NCBI RefSeq assembly: GCF_004297105.1
Contig: NZ_SCVE01000012.1
Location: 124,001 to 188,000 of the forward strand
Origin: Herbiconiux sp.
GTDB lineage: Bacteria; Actinomycetota; Actinomycetes; Actinomycetales; Microbacteriaceae
Direction of reading: 5' to 3'
Length of the DNA stretch: 64,000 nucleotides
Positions 16,721 through 25,628 of this stretch are shown piece by piece. Numbering within the stretch: position 1 is the first letter of the stretch; every line of letters begins with the position of its first letter. The notes under the pieces are model-generated. The model ran no database searches. It saw only the letters and a list, made by a program, of their open reading frames with translations, and was not told the origin of the DNA. Both the position numbers and the translations under genes were made by a program.

Positions 16721-17875
16721 ATGAAGGCTCCCGATTTCACGCTCACCGCAGGACCGACCATGGCGTCACCGCGCACCCTGAACGCCCTCGGCGCCCAGAT
16801 CACGTACCACCTCGACCCGAGCTTCCTCGAGACCTTCCGTCGCACCACCGAGAAGGCGGCCGCGTTCTTCCACACGGAGAACGACATGCTCCTGCTCCAG
16901 GGCGAGGGCATCCTCGCGCTCGAGGGTGCTGCCCGCTCGCTGACGACCCCCGGGATGCACGTGCTCAACCTCGTGCAGGGCATCTACGGAAAGGGCATGG
17001 GGCAGTGGCTCGAGAGCTACGGCGCCGTGCTGCACGAGATCGAGGTGGAGTACGACGACGCGGTCGACCCGGCCGACGTCGACGCCTACCTGGCCGCGCA
17101 TCCGGAGATCGAACTCGTCACGATCGTGCACTCCGAGACCCCCTCGGGCACGATCTCCGACGTGTCGCAGCTCGGCCCCATCGCCCGCAAGCACGGCGCG
17201 CTCACCCTCGTCGATGCGCTCTCGTCGATCGGCGGCGTGCCGTTCGAACCGGATGCCTGGCAGCTCGACGTGTGCGTCTCCGGCGGCCAGAAGTGCCTCG
17301 GCGGCCCGGTCGGCGTCACGATGGTGTCGGTGAGCCCGGAAGCCTGGGAACGGATGCTCGCCAACGAGAACGCGCCCCGCTACTCCTACATCTCACTGAT
17401 CGACTGGAAGGTGGCCTGGCTCGAGAACGGCACCTTCCCCTTCACCCCGTCGGTGACCGACATCGTGGGCCTCGAGGCCGCGCTCGACGCGATCCTCGAG
17501 GAGGGCATCGAGAAGTCGATCGCCCGGCACGCCCGCGCGGCCGCGGTCACCCGCGCCGGTGTGCGCGCCATGGGCCTCGAGCTGTGGCCGAAGTCGGAGG
17601 AGATCTCGGGCAACCCGATCACGGCCGTGAAGATGCCCGAGGGCATCGTACACACCGACCTCGTGGCGCACGTGCGCGAGCGCTACGGCGTGATGCTCTC
17701 CACCGGGGGCAGCGCCGGCAACCTCGTGCACCTCGGGCACATGGGCCCCACCGCCACGGGGATGTACCAGATCGTGGGGCTCACCGCCCTCGGAGCCGGC
17801 CTCCGCGATCTCGGCGCCGAGGTCGACCTCGGCGCGGGCGTCGAGGCGGCGATGGCACTGCTCGGCACCGAGTGA
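16721..17875 (+). CDS. Class V aminotransferase, pyridoxamine-pyruvate aminotransferase homologue 1
   Basis: A 384-residue fold-type I PLP enzyme of the alanine-glyoxylate/pyridoxamine-pyruvate aminotransferase group. It opens FTLTAGPTMASP, has SETPSGT for PLP phosphate contacts and Lys191 in GGQKCLGGP as the Schiff-base lysine. Compared with its paralogue at 20585-21745 the position before the conserved HMGPT is His337 instead of Arg; in this family that Arg binds the substrate carboxylate, so its amino donor or acceptor may differ. GAGAGGA precedes the ATG. The stop overlaps the amidase start (GTGA). Assignment to B6 metabolism rests on similarity and the neighbouring locus. Confidence 0.82.
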   Translation: MKAPDFTLTAGPTMASPRTLNALGAQITYHLDPSFLETFRRTTEKAAAFFHTENDMLLLQGEGILALEGAARSLTTPGMHVLNLVQGIYGKGMGQWLESYGAVLHEIEVEYDDAVDPADVDAYLAAHPEIELVTIVHSETPSGTISDVSQLGPIARKHGALTLVDALSSIGGVPFEPDAWQLDVCVSGGQKCLGGPVGVTMVSVSPEAWERMLANENAPRYSYISLIDWKVAWLENGTFPFTPSVTDIVGLEAALDAILEEGIEKSIARHARAAAVTRAGVRAMGLELWPKSEEISGNPITAVKMPEGIVHTDLVAHVRERYGVMLSTGGSAGNLVHLGHMGPTATGMYQIVGLTALGAGLRDLGAEVDLGAGVEAAMALLGTE

Positions 17876-19569
17876 GCGGGGCGAGCGGGATGGCCGGCGA
17901 ACCCACTCCTGGTGCGCCCGGGGCAACCGGAGGCCCGGCACGCAGCACGCCCGGGGCATCCGGCGCCCTTGCACCCGGCACGCCGGGGGCATCCGGCACA
18001 CCTGCGGCATCCGGCACACCTGCGGCATCCGGCACACCTGCGGCATCCGGCACACCTGCGGCATCGGGCACGCCTGCGGCATCCGGCACCCTTGCACCTG
18101 GCACGCCTGCGGCATCCGGCGCCGTGCGCTCCACGCACGCCGACCTCACCTGGATGTCGGCCACCGAGATCGCCCGCGAGGTGCGCGCCCGACGACTCCG
18201 CGTGAGCGACATCGCCGAGCACTTCATCGAGCGCATCGAGCGCCTGAACCCGGCCCTGAACGCCTTCGTGGTGTTCGACCCGGCACAGGTGCGAGCGGAT
18301 GCGCACCGGCTCGACGCGGCGATCGACGCGGGCGACGACGTCGGTCCCCTGGCCGGCGTGCCGTACTCCCTCAAGGAGAGCACCGCGGCGCGGGGCCTGC
18401 CCCACACGGGCTCGATGAAGCCGATGGAAGGTCACCGCGCCGCCCACGACGCCGTCGTGACGCAGCGCCTCGCTGCCGCCGGGGGCCTCTTCATGGGCAA
18501 GACGAACCTGCCCGAGAACGGCTACTACTGCGGCACCGAGAATCACCTCTACGGGTCGACCCGCAACCCCTGGAAGCTCGACCACTCCCCCGGCGGCTCG
18601 AGCGGCGGCGCATCCGCCTCGGTCGCGGCGGGGCTCACCCCGGTGGCGGATGGCAGCGACGGCGCCGGGTCGATCCGGGTGCCCGCGGCGATGTGCGGGC
18701 TGGTCGGGTTCAAGCCGAGCACGGGCCGCATCCCGAACGAACTGCTGCCCTACCGGCACGCCACGTTCATCAGCCACGGCATCATCAGCCGCTCGGTCGC
18801 CGATGTGGCGCTGCTACTGAACGTCGAGTCGGGTCCGGATGCGGTGGACCCCCTGAGTCTGCCGAGCGACGGCACCGACTACGTCGCCGCGCTCGAGGGC
18901 GACCTCTCGGGCTGGCGCATCGCCTGGTCGCCCGACCTCGGCATCGGCGCGCGCGACGACACCGATCCCGAGATCCTCGCGCTGTGCGAGGCGGCGCTCC
19001 CGGCGTTCGAGGAGCGCGGCGCCACGATCGTCGAAGCGTCGCCCGAGTGGCCGGATCCGGAGGAGGCGTTCTGGAACGGCGTGTGGCTGCCGGCCTACGC
19101 GCCCGATCTCGGGGCCTACGACTGGGGCGGCATGCGAGCATCCGGAACCGTCGACGAGGAGCTCTGGGAGATCGTCTCCACGGGCGCGGCATCGAACGGC
19201 GACGTCGTCGCGGCCGCGGAGCTCGTGCGCGGTGCGTTCTACCGGGCGTTCGCGGCGTTCATGGGGTCGCACGACATCCTGCTGAGCCCCACCGTGCGCG
19301 TGCCGGGCTACCCGGCCGCGCACTGGGGGCCGTCGCACCTCGATGGCCAGACGCTGCGCCGCCGCCATCTCGGCTGGATCAACACCTACCCCTTCAACTT
19401 CACCGGCACCCCGGCGGCCAGCGTGCCCGTGGGCCTCACCGCCTCGGGCCTCCCGGTCGGCCTCCAACTGGCGGGCGGCCACCTCGCCGACGCCCGCGTC
19501 CTCCGCGCCGCAGCCAACTTCGAGGCGGCCCACCCCTGGGCGGCCACCCACCACCCACCCCACAGCTGA
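17872..19569 (+). CDS. Amidase-signature family hydrolase with repeat-rich N-terminus
   Basis: A 565-residue protein. The amidase signature domain starts at about residue 85 (LTWMSATEIAREVRARRL). The Ser-cisSer-Lys triad is visible: Lys in PYSLKES, Ser in the PGGSSGGAS loop, and nucleophile Ser in DGAGSIRVP. It hydrolyses an amide, cytosolic, substrate unknown. The first ~80 residues are Gly/Thr/Pro/Ala/Ser only, encoded by an 18-bp minisatellite. GTG 17872 overlaps the aminotransferase stop; ATG 17890 is an alternative, and translation could even begin after the repeats. The coupling suggests both act on one compound. Confidence 0.87.
   Translation: MSGASGMAGEPTPGAPGATGGPARSTPGASGALAPGTPGASGTPAASGTPAASGTPAASGTPAASGTPAASGTLAPGTPAASGAVRSTHADLTWMSATEIAREVRARRLRVSDIAEHFIERIERLNPALNAFVVFDPAQVRADAHRLDAAIDAGDDVGPLAGVPYSLKESTAARGLPHTGSMKPMEGHRAAHDAVVTQRLAAAGGLFMGKTNLPENGYYCGTENHLYGSTRNPWKLDHSPGGSSGGASASVAAGLTPVADGSDGAGSIRVPAAMCGLVGFKPSTGRIPNELLPYRHATFISHGIISRSVADVALLLNVESGPDAVDPLSLPSDGTDYVAALEGDLSGWRIAWSPDLGIGARDDTDPEILALCEAALPAFEERGATIVEASPEWPDPEEAFWNGVWLPAYAPDLGAYDWGGMRASGTVDEELWEIVSTGAASNGDVVAAAELVRGAFYRAFAAFMGSHDILLSPTVRVPGYPAAHWGPSHLDGQTLRRRHLGWINTYPFNFTGTPAASVPVGLTASGLPVGLQLAGGHLADARVLRAAANFEAAHPWAATHHPPHS
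17978..18120. repeat. 18-bp minisatellite in amidase N-terminus
   Basis: Five near-identical tandem units of ACACCTGCGGCATCCGGC, flanked by variant units, encode the hexapeptide Gly-Thr-Pro-Ala-Ala-Ser repeated in frame. Unit length is a multiple of three, so copy-number change would keep the amidase frame. Confidence 0.9.
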
Positions 19570-19631
19570 CCGCGCCCATCCTGACGGTTCGCGCCCGTCA
19601 TGAGCAGCGCGGGAGGTCAGGAAGGGCGCGG
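19570..19631. repeat. Intergenic palindrome, CTGACG family, copy C
   Basis: Arms at 19570-19585 and 19616-19631 match at 15 of 16 positions with a 30-nt loop holding a second CGCG dyad. The element begins at the first base after the amidase stop codon. Loop and core match copy A at 18 of 20 positions over CTGACG...CGTCA. Probably serves as terminator between convergent genes. Confidence 0.8.
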
Positions 19632-19661
19632 ACGCACCGGCTCAGTCGCAGCGGCATGGGC

Positions 19662-19722
19662 CGCGGGGTCGCAGAATTGGTCGCCAAACGACGAAGCGGG
19701 CGACAAATCCTGCGACCCCGCG
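19662..19722. repeat. Long intergenic palindrome between amidase and IclR genes
   Basis: Arms at 19662-19685 and 19699-19722 match at 22 of 24 positions with a 13-nt loop; the outer stem is CGCGGGGTCGCAG. It follows copy C of the other family and ends 14 bp before the IclR stop, so it is placed as the terminator for the minus-strand operon. Confidence 0.8.
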
Positions 19723-19736
19723 AGCGCCCGTGAAGG

Positions 19737-20525
19737 TCAGGCGCGGCGGGCCGCCAGAGCCTCGTCGAAGTCGCGAGCACCGGCACGCACGGCGTCGGCG
19801 ATGGCGGCGCGGTGATCCTCCGAGAGACGGTAGGCCGGTGCCACCACGGTGACCGCACCCACGAGGGTGCCCTTCACGTGGATGCCCGCCGCACTCGCCC
19901 ACACACCCTGGTCGACCTCGCCCGCGCTCTCGGCGTAGCCGCTCGCGCGGATGGCGGCGAGGTCGTTCTCCAGGTTCGCGCGGGCCGTCTTCGAGAGGGT
20001 CGACCCCAGACGGCTGAAGTACTGCGACAGCTTCGACGGCGTGAACTCGCTCAGCAGCACCTTCGCCGCCGCACCGCCGTGCAGCGGCATGAGGTGGCCG
20101 GGCTGGAACGAGATGGAGATCGGATGGTCCGACTCCGCGATCGCGAGGCACACCGCCGAGTCGTTGACCCGCCGGAGATACAGGGCAGTCTCGCCGGTCA
20201 CATCCGCCAGCTTGTTGAGCACGGGCTGCGCCTGCGCCCGGTAGTCGAACGAGGCCTCTGCCGCCCGCGCGAGCCGCAGCACCTGCGGCGAGAGCACGAA
20301 CCGGCCCTTCTCGCGCTCCTCGATGAGGTCCATCTCGCGCAGCAGGGAGATGTAGCGGTAGGCGCTCGGCACCGAGATGTCGTGGTCTTCGAGCAGATTG
20401 TCGACCGTGAGCTCAGGCGTGTTCTCACTGAACTGCAGGAGGATCTGCAGCGCTCGACGCGCGCTGTCCACTCCCTTGGTGCGCTGTGGCTCAGCGGTCA
20501 CTGCGACTCCGTCTTCATTCATCAT
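19737..20525 (-). CDS. IclR-family transcriptional regulator
   Basis: A 262-residue regulator: N-terminal winged helix (about residues 20-80: ARRALQILLQFSE ... SVPSAYRYISLLREMDLIEE) and C-terminal IclR effector domain (about 95-255, with LHGGAAAKVLLSE and SAGEVDQGVWASAAGI). It is the last gene of the minus-strand run that includes the second aminotransferase and the ABC importer, which makes it the best candidate local regulator of B6 uptake and breakdown. Several start codons at 20525-20519 are possible. Effector unknown; a B6 vitamer or pathway intermediate is the natural guess. Confidence 0.9.
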   Translation of the reverse strand: MMNEDGVAVTAEPQRTKGVDSARRALQILLQFSENTPELTVDNLLEDHDISVPSAYRYISLLREMDLIEEREKGRFVLSPQVLRLARAAEASFDYRAQAQPVLNKLADVTGETALYLRRVNDSAVCLAIAESDHPISISFQPGHLMPLHGGAAAKVLLSEFTPSKLSQYFSRLGSTLSKTARANLENDLAAIRASGYAESAGEVDQGVWASAAGIHVKGTLVGAVTVVAPAYRLSEDHRAAIADAVRAGARDFDEALAARRA

Positions 20526-20584
20526 GGATTTGTCTCGATCCTAACCCTGGTGCGGAGCGGAGGTGCGGCGGTCGTGACAGAACG

Positions 20585-21745
20585 TCATCGACGCTGTTCG
20601 GCAAGGGCCGCCAGGGCCGCCTCCAGTCCTGCACCCACATCGACCTGCATCCCGAGGTCGGCGAGGGTGCGCCCGAGGGCGGCCAGCCCGACGATCGAGT
20701 ACATGCCGCCGGCCGTCGGGCCCATGTGCGACAGCCGGATGAGGTTGCCCGCGCCCTGCCCGTGCGACAGCATCACCCCGTACCTCTCGCGGGCGTGGTC
20801 GCGCACCAGCGCATTGTCGATCGAGTCGGGCAACCGGATGCTGGTCACGCACGCCGAGGCGATCTCCTCGCGCACGGCCCAGAGCTCGAGCCCCATGGCC
20901 CGCGCCCCCGTGCGGGTGACGGCCGCCGCCGCCTCGTGCCGTGCCACGACTTCGTCGATCCCCTCTTCCAGCGCCTGATCGAGCGCGGCTTCGAGGCCGT
21001 TCATGTCGCTCACCGACGGCGTGTACGGGAAGCGGCCCTCACCGAGCCACTTCTCCTTCCAGTCGATCAGCGAGAGATACGAGTCGCGCGGGGCGAGCGG
21101 GTTCGCGTACATCGCGTCCCACGCCTTCTGGCTCACCGAGATGAGCGCCACGCCGGGAGGGCCGCCGAGGCACTTCTGGGCGCCGGCCACGCAGAGGTCG
21201 AGCCCCCACGCATCCGTCTCCCATTCCATGCCGAGCACGCCCGAGACGGTGTCGACGTAGGTGAGGATGCCACGGTCACGGCACATCGGCCCGATCGCCG
21301 CGACATCCGTGACGGTACCCGACGGGGTCTCCGACGCCACGAGGCACACCATCTCGATCTCAGGGTGCTCGTCGAGGTAGGCCTCGACCTGCGCGGGAGT
21401 GACGGCGTCGTCATAGCCGACCTCGATCTCGTGCAGCACGGCGCCGAAGCCCGAGATCCAGTAGCCGGTTCCCTTGCCGAACACGCCCTGCACGAGATTG
21501 AGCACGTGCATCCCCGGCGTGATGAGCGAGCGGAGGGCGCCTTCGAGTCCCACGATCGCCTCGCCCTGCATCAGGACGATGTCGTTCCGGGTCTTGAAGA
21601 TCTGCGCCACCTTCTGCTGCGTGCGCTCGAAGGTGGCCTTGAACTCGGGGTCGTAGTGGTAGAGCAGCGGCTTGCCGAGCCCGGCGAGCGTGCGCGCCGT
21701 GACCGCGACCGGTCCGGCCGAGAGGGTGAAATCGGGGAGTGCCAT
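20585..21745 (-). CDS. ppaT: Pyridoxamine-pyruvate aminotransferase (homologue 2)
   Basis: A 386-residue class V aminotransferase closely resembling Mesorhizobium loti pyridoxamine-pyruvate aminotransferase over its length (FTLSAGPV, LLYHYDPEF, ASETPSGT, GAQKCLGGPPG, NPLAPRDSYLSLIDW, FPYTPSVSD). Lys191 should form the PLP/pyridoxal Schiff base; Arg337 before SHMGPT keeps the carboxylate-binding Arg. It converts pyridoxamine plus pyruvate to pyridoxal plus alanine, feeding pyridoxal to the dehydrogenase at 28231. It lies 29 bp after the importer permease and 59 bp before the IclR gene, in one operon. Confidence 0.85.
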   Translation of the reverse strand: MALPDFTLSAGPVAVTARTLAGLGKPLLYHYDPEFKATFERTQQKVAQIFKTRNDIVLMQGEAIVGLEGALRSLITPGMHVLNLVQGVFGKGTGYWISGFGAVLHEIEVGYDDAVTPAQVEAYLDEHPEIEMVCLVASETPSGTVTDVAAIGPMCRDRGILTYVDTVSGVLGMEWETDAWGLDLCVAGAQKCLGGPPGVALISVSQKAWDAMYANPLAPRDSYLSLIDWKEKWLGEGRFPYTPSVSDMNGLEAALDQALEEGIDEVVARHEAAAAVTRTGARAMGLELWAVREEIASACVTSIRLPDSIDNALVRDHARERYGVMLSHGQGAGNLIRLSHMGPTAGGMYSIVGLAALGRTLADLGMQVDVGAGLEAALAALAEQRR

Positions 21746-21774
21746 GGGTGGTGCCTTTCTCGTCTGCGACGGCG

Positions 21775-22710
21775 TCAGCGCGCGCCGCGGATGTAGGGAG
21801 CGCCGAGCGCGGGCGGAACGACCGAGCTGCGGGCGAAGACGATCAGCGTCAGGATCACGACGATGAACGGGATCATCTTGATGACGTCGGCCGGGACGTT
21901 GTAGCCCAGCACCTGAAGAGCGGGTCCGACGGCGACCGTGAAGCCGTAGACCACGGAGGTGATCGCCACGATCAGGATGCGCCCCCGCGAGAGCATCGTG
22001 ATCACGATGGCGATGAAGCCGAGCCCGTTGGTGATGAACGGCGTGAACGTGGCCGTGGTGAGCTCTGCGAGGTAGGCGCCACCGAGGCCCACGAACGCCC
22101 CGCCCAGGATGACGGCGTGCGAGCGGATCTTGATCACACTGCCGCCCGCGGCATCCAGCGACGACGGCTTCTGCCCCGCGGCCCGGATCGAGAGCCCCCA
22201 GTTGGTGCGGGAGAGGAAGAACCCGGCCACGATCACGAGCACGATCGCCACCCAGAAGATGCCCGACTGCTGGAAGATCGACGGCCCGACCACCGGGATG
22301 TCACTGAGGCCCGGGATGGACAGCGCCGGCGCGGTGCCGAGGCTCGTGTTCGACTTGGCGTTGTTCTGCAGGTAGAGCACGCTCGTGATGCCCTCGCCGA
22401 TGAGCGTGATGGCGAGACCGATCACGATCTGGTTGAGGCCGAGCCACACGTTGAGCACGAGCATCGCGAGGTTCGCGACCACGCCGCCGACGGCGCCGGC
22501 GAGCATGCCGAGCCAGAAGTTGCCGGTGGTGAGGGTGACGATGAAGCCGGAGTAGGCGCCCACGAGCATCACACCCTCGATACCGAGGTTGAGCACGCCG
22601 GCCTGTTCGCCGATGGTCTCCCCCACGGAGGCGAGGATGAGCGGCATGGCCTGACCGATGACCGAGGCGATGAAGACGGTCACGAAGGCAGCGGAGAGCA
22701 TGTCGGTCAT
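21775..22710 (-). CDS. ABC transporter permease (BMP/nucleoside type), B6 locus
   Basis: A 311-residue permease of the branched-chain/BMP superfamily with eight to nine hydrophobic helices; it carries GEQAGVLNLGIEGVML, the signature loop of the NupC/YufQ-type permease that contacts the ATPase. Its start overlaps the stop of the first permease gene by four bases (ATGA). With its partner it forms the membrane channel of an importer whose binding protein is at 25629. Nucleosides are the usual substrate class; the gene context argues for a B6 vitamer. Confidence 0.9.
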   Translation of the reverse strand: MTDMLSAAFVTVFIASVIGQAMPLILASVGETIGEQAGVLNLGIEGVMLVGAYSGFIVTLTTGNFWLGMLAGAVGGVVANLAMLVLNVWLGLNQIVIGLAITLIGEGITSVLYLQNNAKSNTSLGTAPALSIPGLSDIPVVGPSIFQQSGIFWVAIVLVIVAGFFLSRTNWGLSIRAAGQKPSSLDAAGGSVIKIRSHAVILGGAFVGLGGAYLAELTTATFTPFITNGLGFIAIVITMLSRGRILIVAITSVVYGFTVAVGPALQVLGYNVPADVIKMIPFIVVILTLIVFARSSVVPPALGAPYIRGAR

Positions 22711-23939
22711 GACGTCCTCGCTTCCGGGGCAGGGGCAGGGTCAGTGGCAGTGGCAGGTGCGGTCTCAGGGGCGGATTCGGACACCGGGGTGTCAGGGGGG
22801 ATCGGCTCCCCCACCCTCTCCTGCGCGGAGGCCCGCGGGCTCGGCGTGCCCTGGAAGGGCCGCAACAGGGTACGCCGGAGGCCCGGCGGCAGATAGCTCT
22901 GACCGAGGCGGCGCTTCTCGCCCACGTACTCGGTGATGGTCATGAAGATCAGGATGAGACCCACGATCACGAGCAGGAAGTCGACGTTGAGGCCGGCCTG
23001 CTGCGCCGCGAGCGTGCCACCCGTGGCGAGCACGGCGTAGAACGCCACGAGAGGGATGGCCGCGAGCGGGCTGAGCCGCGCGAGGAAGACGAACGGCATC
23101 ACGGCGTCGCCGTAGTGCGGATCCCAGTTGGCCCGCTGGTAGCTGTACTGGCCGAGCACATCGACCGCTCCGGCGAACGCGATGAGCGCGCTCGACAGGG
23201 CGAACAGCAGGATCACCATCCAGGTGGAGTTGATGCCCACGTGGCGGGCGGCCTTGGGGCTGGCCCCGAAGATGTCCATCCGCAGGCCGAAGGAGGTGCG
23301 GGTGAACACGAACTGCGCCACGATCGCGAGCACGATGGCGATCAGCAGGCCGATGTGGATCGCGGTACCCGGGATGTAGGGCAGCAGCTGGTCGTCGGGG
23401 ATGACGGCGGTCTGCGGCTGGGGGGTCGAGGGGTCTTTGAACGGCCCCTTGATGAGCAGGTTCGCGATGCCCACCCCGATGAACGACATGACGAGCGAGG
23501 TGATGATCTCGTTCGTGCCGTAGCGCGCCTTCAGGATGGCGGGGATGAGCGACCAGACCGCACCCACGAGCAGGGCGCCGAGGAAGATGACGATCGTCGC
23601 GAGCCAGGCGGGCAGTGCCGCGAAGAGGTACGGCCCGAATCCGGATGCCACCACGGCGCCAAGCAGGTACTGGCCGTTGTAGCCGAGGTTCCACAGCTGG
23701 CCGCGGAACGCGATGATGAGACCGACGGCCACGATGACGAGCGGCGCCATGAGCACGAGACTCCGCTGCCAGTTCGTGCCCGTGATCCCGTAGGTCCAGA
23801 CTCCCGCGAAGAAGTCGAGCGGGTTGCTGCCCATGGCGAGGATGATGAGCCCCGCCACGATGAGGGCGAGGATGACGGGCAGGATCGACCGGACGAGTCC
23901 GTCGACAGCAGCCCGGCCCCGGGATTGCTCTGCGCGCAT
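22707..23939 (-). CDS. ABC transporter permease (BMP/nucleoside type), B6 locus
   Basis: A 410-residue permease of the YufP type with about ten hydrophobic helices and the loop AFRGQLWNLGYNGQYLLGAV equivalent to the family EAA-like signature. A ~60-residue Pro/Ala/Glu-rich cytoplasmic tail (APETAPATATDPAPAPE) follows the last helix. Start ATG 23939 shares a base with the ATPase stop (TGATG). The second permease overlaps its 3' end, so the two channel subunits are made in a fixed ratio. Confidence 0.9.
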   Translation of the reverse strand: MRAEQSRGRAAVDGLVRSILPVILALIVAGLIILAMGSNPLDFFAGVWTYGITGTNWQRSLVLMAPLVIVAVGLIIAFRGQLWNLGYNGQYLLGAVVASGFGPYLFAALPAWLATIVIFLGALLVGAVWSLIPAILKARYGTNEIITSLVMSFIGVGIANLLIKGPFKDPSTPQPQTAVIPDDQLLPYIPGTAIHIGLLIAIVLAIVAQFVFTRTSFGLRMDIFGASPKAARHVGINSTWMVILLFALSSALIAFAGAVDVLGQYSYQRANWDPHYGDAVMPFVFLARLSPLAAIPLVAFYAVLATGGTLAAQQAGLNVDFLLVIVGLILIFMTITEYVGEKRRLGQSYLPPGLRRTLLRPFQGTPSPRASAQERVGEPIPPDTPVSESAPETAPATATDPAPAPEARTS

Positions 23940-25537
23940 CAGTGCACACCCTCGATCGCGCCGGTCATGTAATGCCCCACTTTTTCCGCCGTTCCGGGTC
24001 CGTCGTTGGTCACGCTGCCGACGATGCGCCCGCTCGAGATGATCTCGATGCGGTGGGAGAGCTCCACGAGCTCATCCAGGTCGGTCGACAGCAGCAGTAC
24101 CGATCCGCCGTTCGCGGCGAAGTCGATGAGGATCTCGCGCACGAGGTGCACGGTTTTCAGGTCGAGCCCGTAGGTGGGCTTGTTCACGATCACGAGCCGG
24201 GCGCCGTGCGTGAGCTCACGCGCCAGGAGGATCTTCTGGATATTGCCGCCCGACAGTGTGCCGGCCCGCGTGGCCGACGAGGGGGTGCGGATGCCGTACT
24301 CCTCGATGAGGCGAGCGGCTTCGGCGTCGACGGCCTTGCGCTGGATCTGCCCGAACTTCCAGAACGGCCGCTGCCCGATGCGCTTCACCACGAGGTTGAG
24401 GGCCACCGACATGGAGCCGACGGTCCCCTCGTGCAGGCGGTCGTCGGTGACGTAGCGGAGGCCGAGCTGCTGGCGCCCGCGCACACCGAGGCGGGTGACA
24501 TCCTGACCGTCGAAGCGCACGATGCCGCTCGAGGTGGAGCGCTGGCCGGCGGCCACCTCGGCGAGGGCGCCCTGGCCGTGGCCGTCGATGCCCGCGATGC
24601 CGAGGATCTCTCCCTCGTGCACCTGCAACGCCACATCGTCGACCTCGACGTCGCGGCCGTGGCCGCGGCTCGAGACGCCCGAGAGTTCGAGTCGCACGGG
24701 CCGGTTCTCCAAGTCGATGCCGCGGGTCTCGCGCACCGATTCGGTGGCGCCCGCGAGTTCTGCGGCGGCTTCGTCGCTGACCGTGTTGATGTCGTCGCCG
24801 AACATGGCGCTGAGGATCGCATCCTGCGCCTGCTGCTCGTCGTAGGAGGCGAGCTGCTCCACCGAGATGTGGCCCACGTTGCGGCCCCCGCGGAGCACGG
24901 TGACGCAGTCGCCCATCGCATAGGCCTCGCGGAGCTTGTGGGTGATGAACACCACGGCGAGGCCCTGGGCCTTCACGCGCTCGATGCTCTCGCCCAGGTG
25001 CTCGATGGCCTGCGGGGTGAGCATGGAGGTGGGTTCGTCGAGGATGAGCAGCCGGCTGCCCTTCCAGATGGCCTTCGCGATCTCCACCTGCTGCTGCTGG
25101 CCGAGACCGAGGTCGGCGGCGATGGCGTGGGGGTCGATCTGCGCGCCGAGGAGTTCGGAGAGCTCGTCGAGGCGCTCTTTCGCCTTCTTCTTGCCGAGCA
25201 TCACGCCGGTCTCGCCGAGCATGAGGTTCTCGAGCACCGTGAAGGCGGGAACGAGGGTGGAGTGCTGGTGCACCACGCCGATGCCGTGGTCGACGGCCGC
25301 CTTCGGCGAGTTGATGGGGGTGATCGCGCCGTTGATGGCGATGGTTCCCGAGTCGGGCTGCTGCATGCCGGCCAGGATGCTGATGAGCGTCGACTTGCCG
25401 GCCCCGTTCTCACCGAGCAGGCAGTGCACCTGCCCGCTCACGATGTCGAGCGAGATCCGGTCGTTCGCCACGACCCCGGGGAAGGCCTTCGTGATCTCGC
25501 GGAGTGAGATCACGTCGGGCGCGGTCGATGTAGTCAA
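23939..25537 (-). CDS. ABC transporter ATP-binding protein (double NBD), B6 locus
   Basis: A 532-residue tandem ATPase as in sugar/BMP importers. First half: Walker A GENGAGKST (about 41-49), a degenerate signature LGLGQQQQVEIAKA and Walker B LLILDEPTSML. Second half: the P-loop position reads GIDGHGQGALAEV without Lys, so it cannot act as a normal site, while the signature LSGGNIQKILLARE is intact; this asymmetry is usual for the family. The gene follows the binding-protein gene by 91 bp, across a strong hairpin, and precedes both permeases. Confidence 0.92.
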   Translation of the reverse strand: MTTSTAPDVISLREITKAFPGVVANDRISLDIVSGQVHCLLGENGAGKSTLISILAGMQQPDSGTIAINGAITPINSPKAAVDHGIGVVHQHSTLVPAFTVLENLMLGETGVMLGKKKAKERLDELSELLGAQIDPHAIAADLGLGQQQQVEIAKAIWKGSRLLILDEPTSMLTPQAIEHLGESIERVKAQGLAVVFITHKLREAYAMGDCVTVLRGGRNVGHISVEQLASYDEQQAQDAILSAMFGDDINTVSDEAAAELAGATESVRETRGIDLENRPVRLELSGVSSRGHGRDVEVDDVALQVHEGEILGIAGIDGHGQGALAEVAAGQRSTSSGIVRFDGQDVTRLGVRGRQQLGLRYVTDDRLHEGTVGSMSVALNLVVKRIGQRPFWKFGQIQRKAVDAEAARLIEEYGIRTPSSATRAGTLSGGNIQKILLARELTHGARLVIVNKPTYGLDLKTVHLVREILIDFAANGGSVLLLSTDLDELVELSHRIEIISSGRIVGSVTNDGPGTAEKVGHYMTGAIEGVH

Positions 25538-25583
25538 GAGGTACTCCAGGGCAAGAGGGACGTGGGGTGGAGCGGCCGGATGA

Positions 25584-25616
25584 CCGGTGCCGGGCGCCTG
25601 GGGCGCCCGACACCGG
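25584..25616. terminator. Intra-operon hairpin between binding-protein and ATPase genes
   Basis: Arms 25584-25598 and 25602-25616 pair at 14 of 15 positions around a 3-nt loop. It begins 12 bp after the binding-protein stop on the minus strand. Such hairpins protect or partly terminate the 5' message and allow the binding protein to be made in excess over the membrane subunits. Confidence 0.7.
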
Positions 25617-25628
25617 AACCGGTTCGGG

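Noticed and set aside
16435..17871. Very long open frame reading into the amidase from far upstream
   Set aside because: It overlaps the well-supported aminotransferase gene in another frame and reads as Arg/His/Pro-rich shadow; the amidase starts at about 17872.
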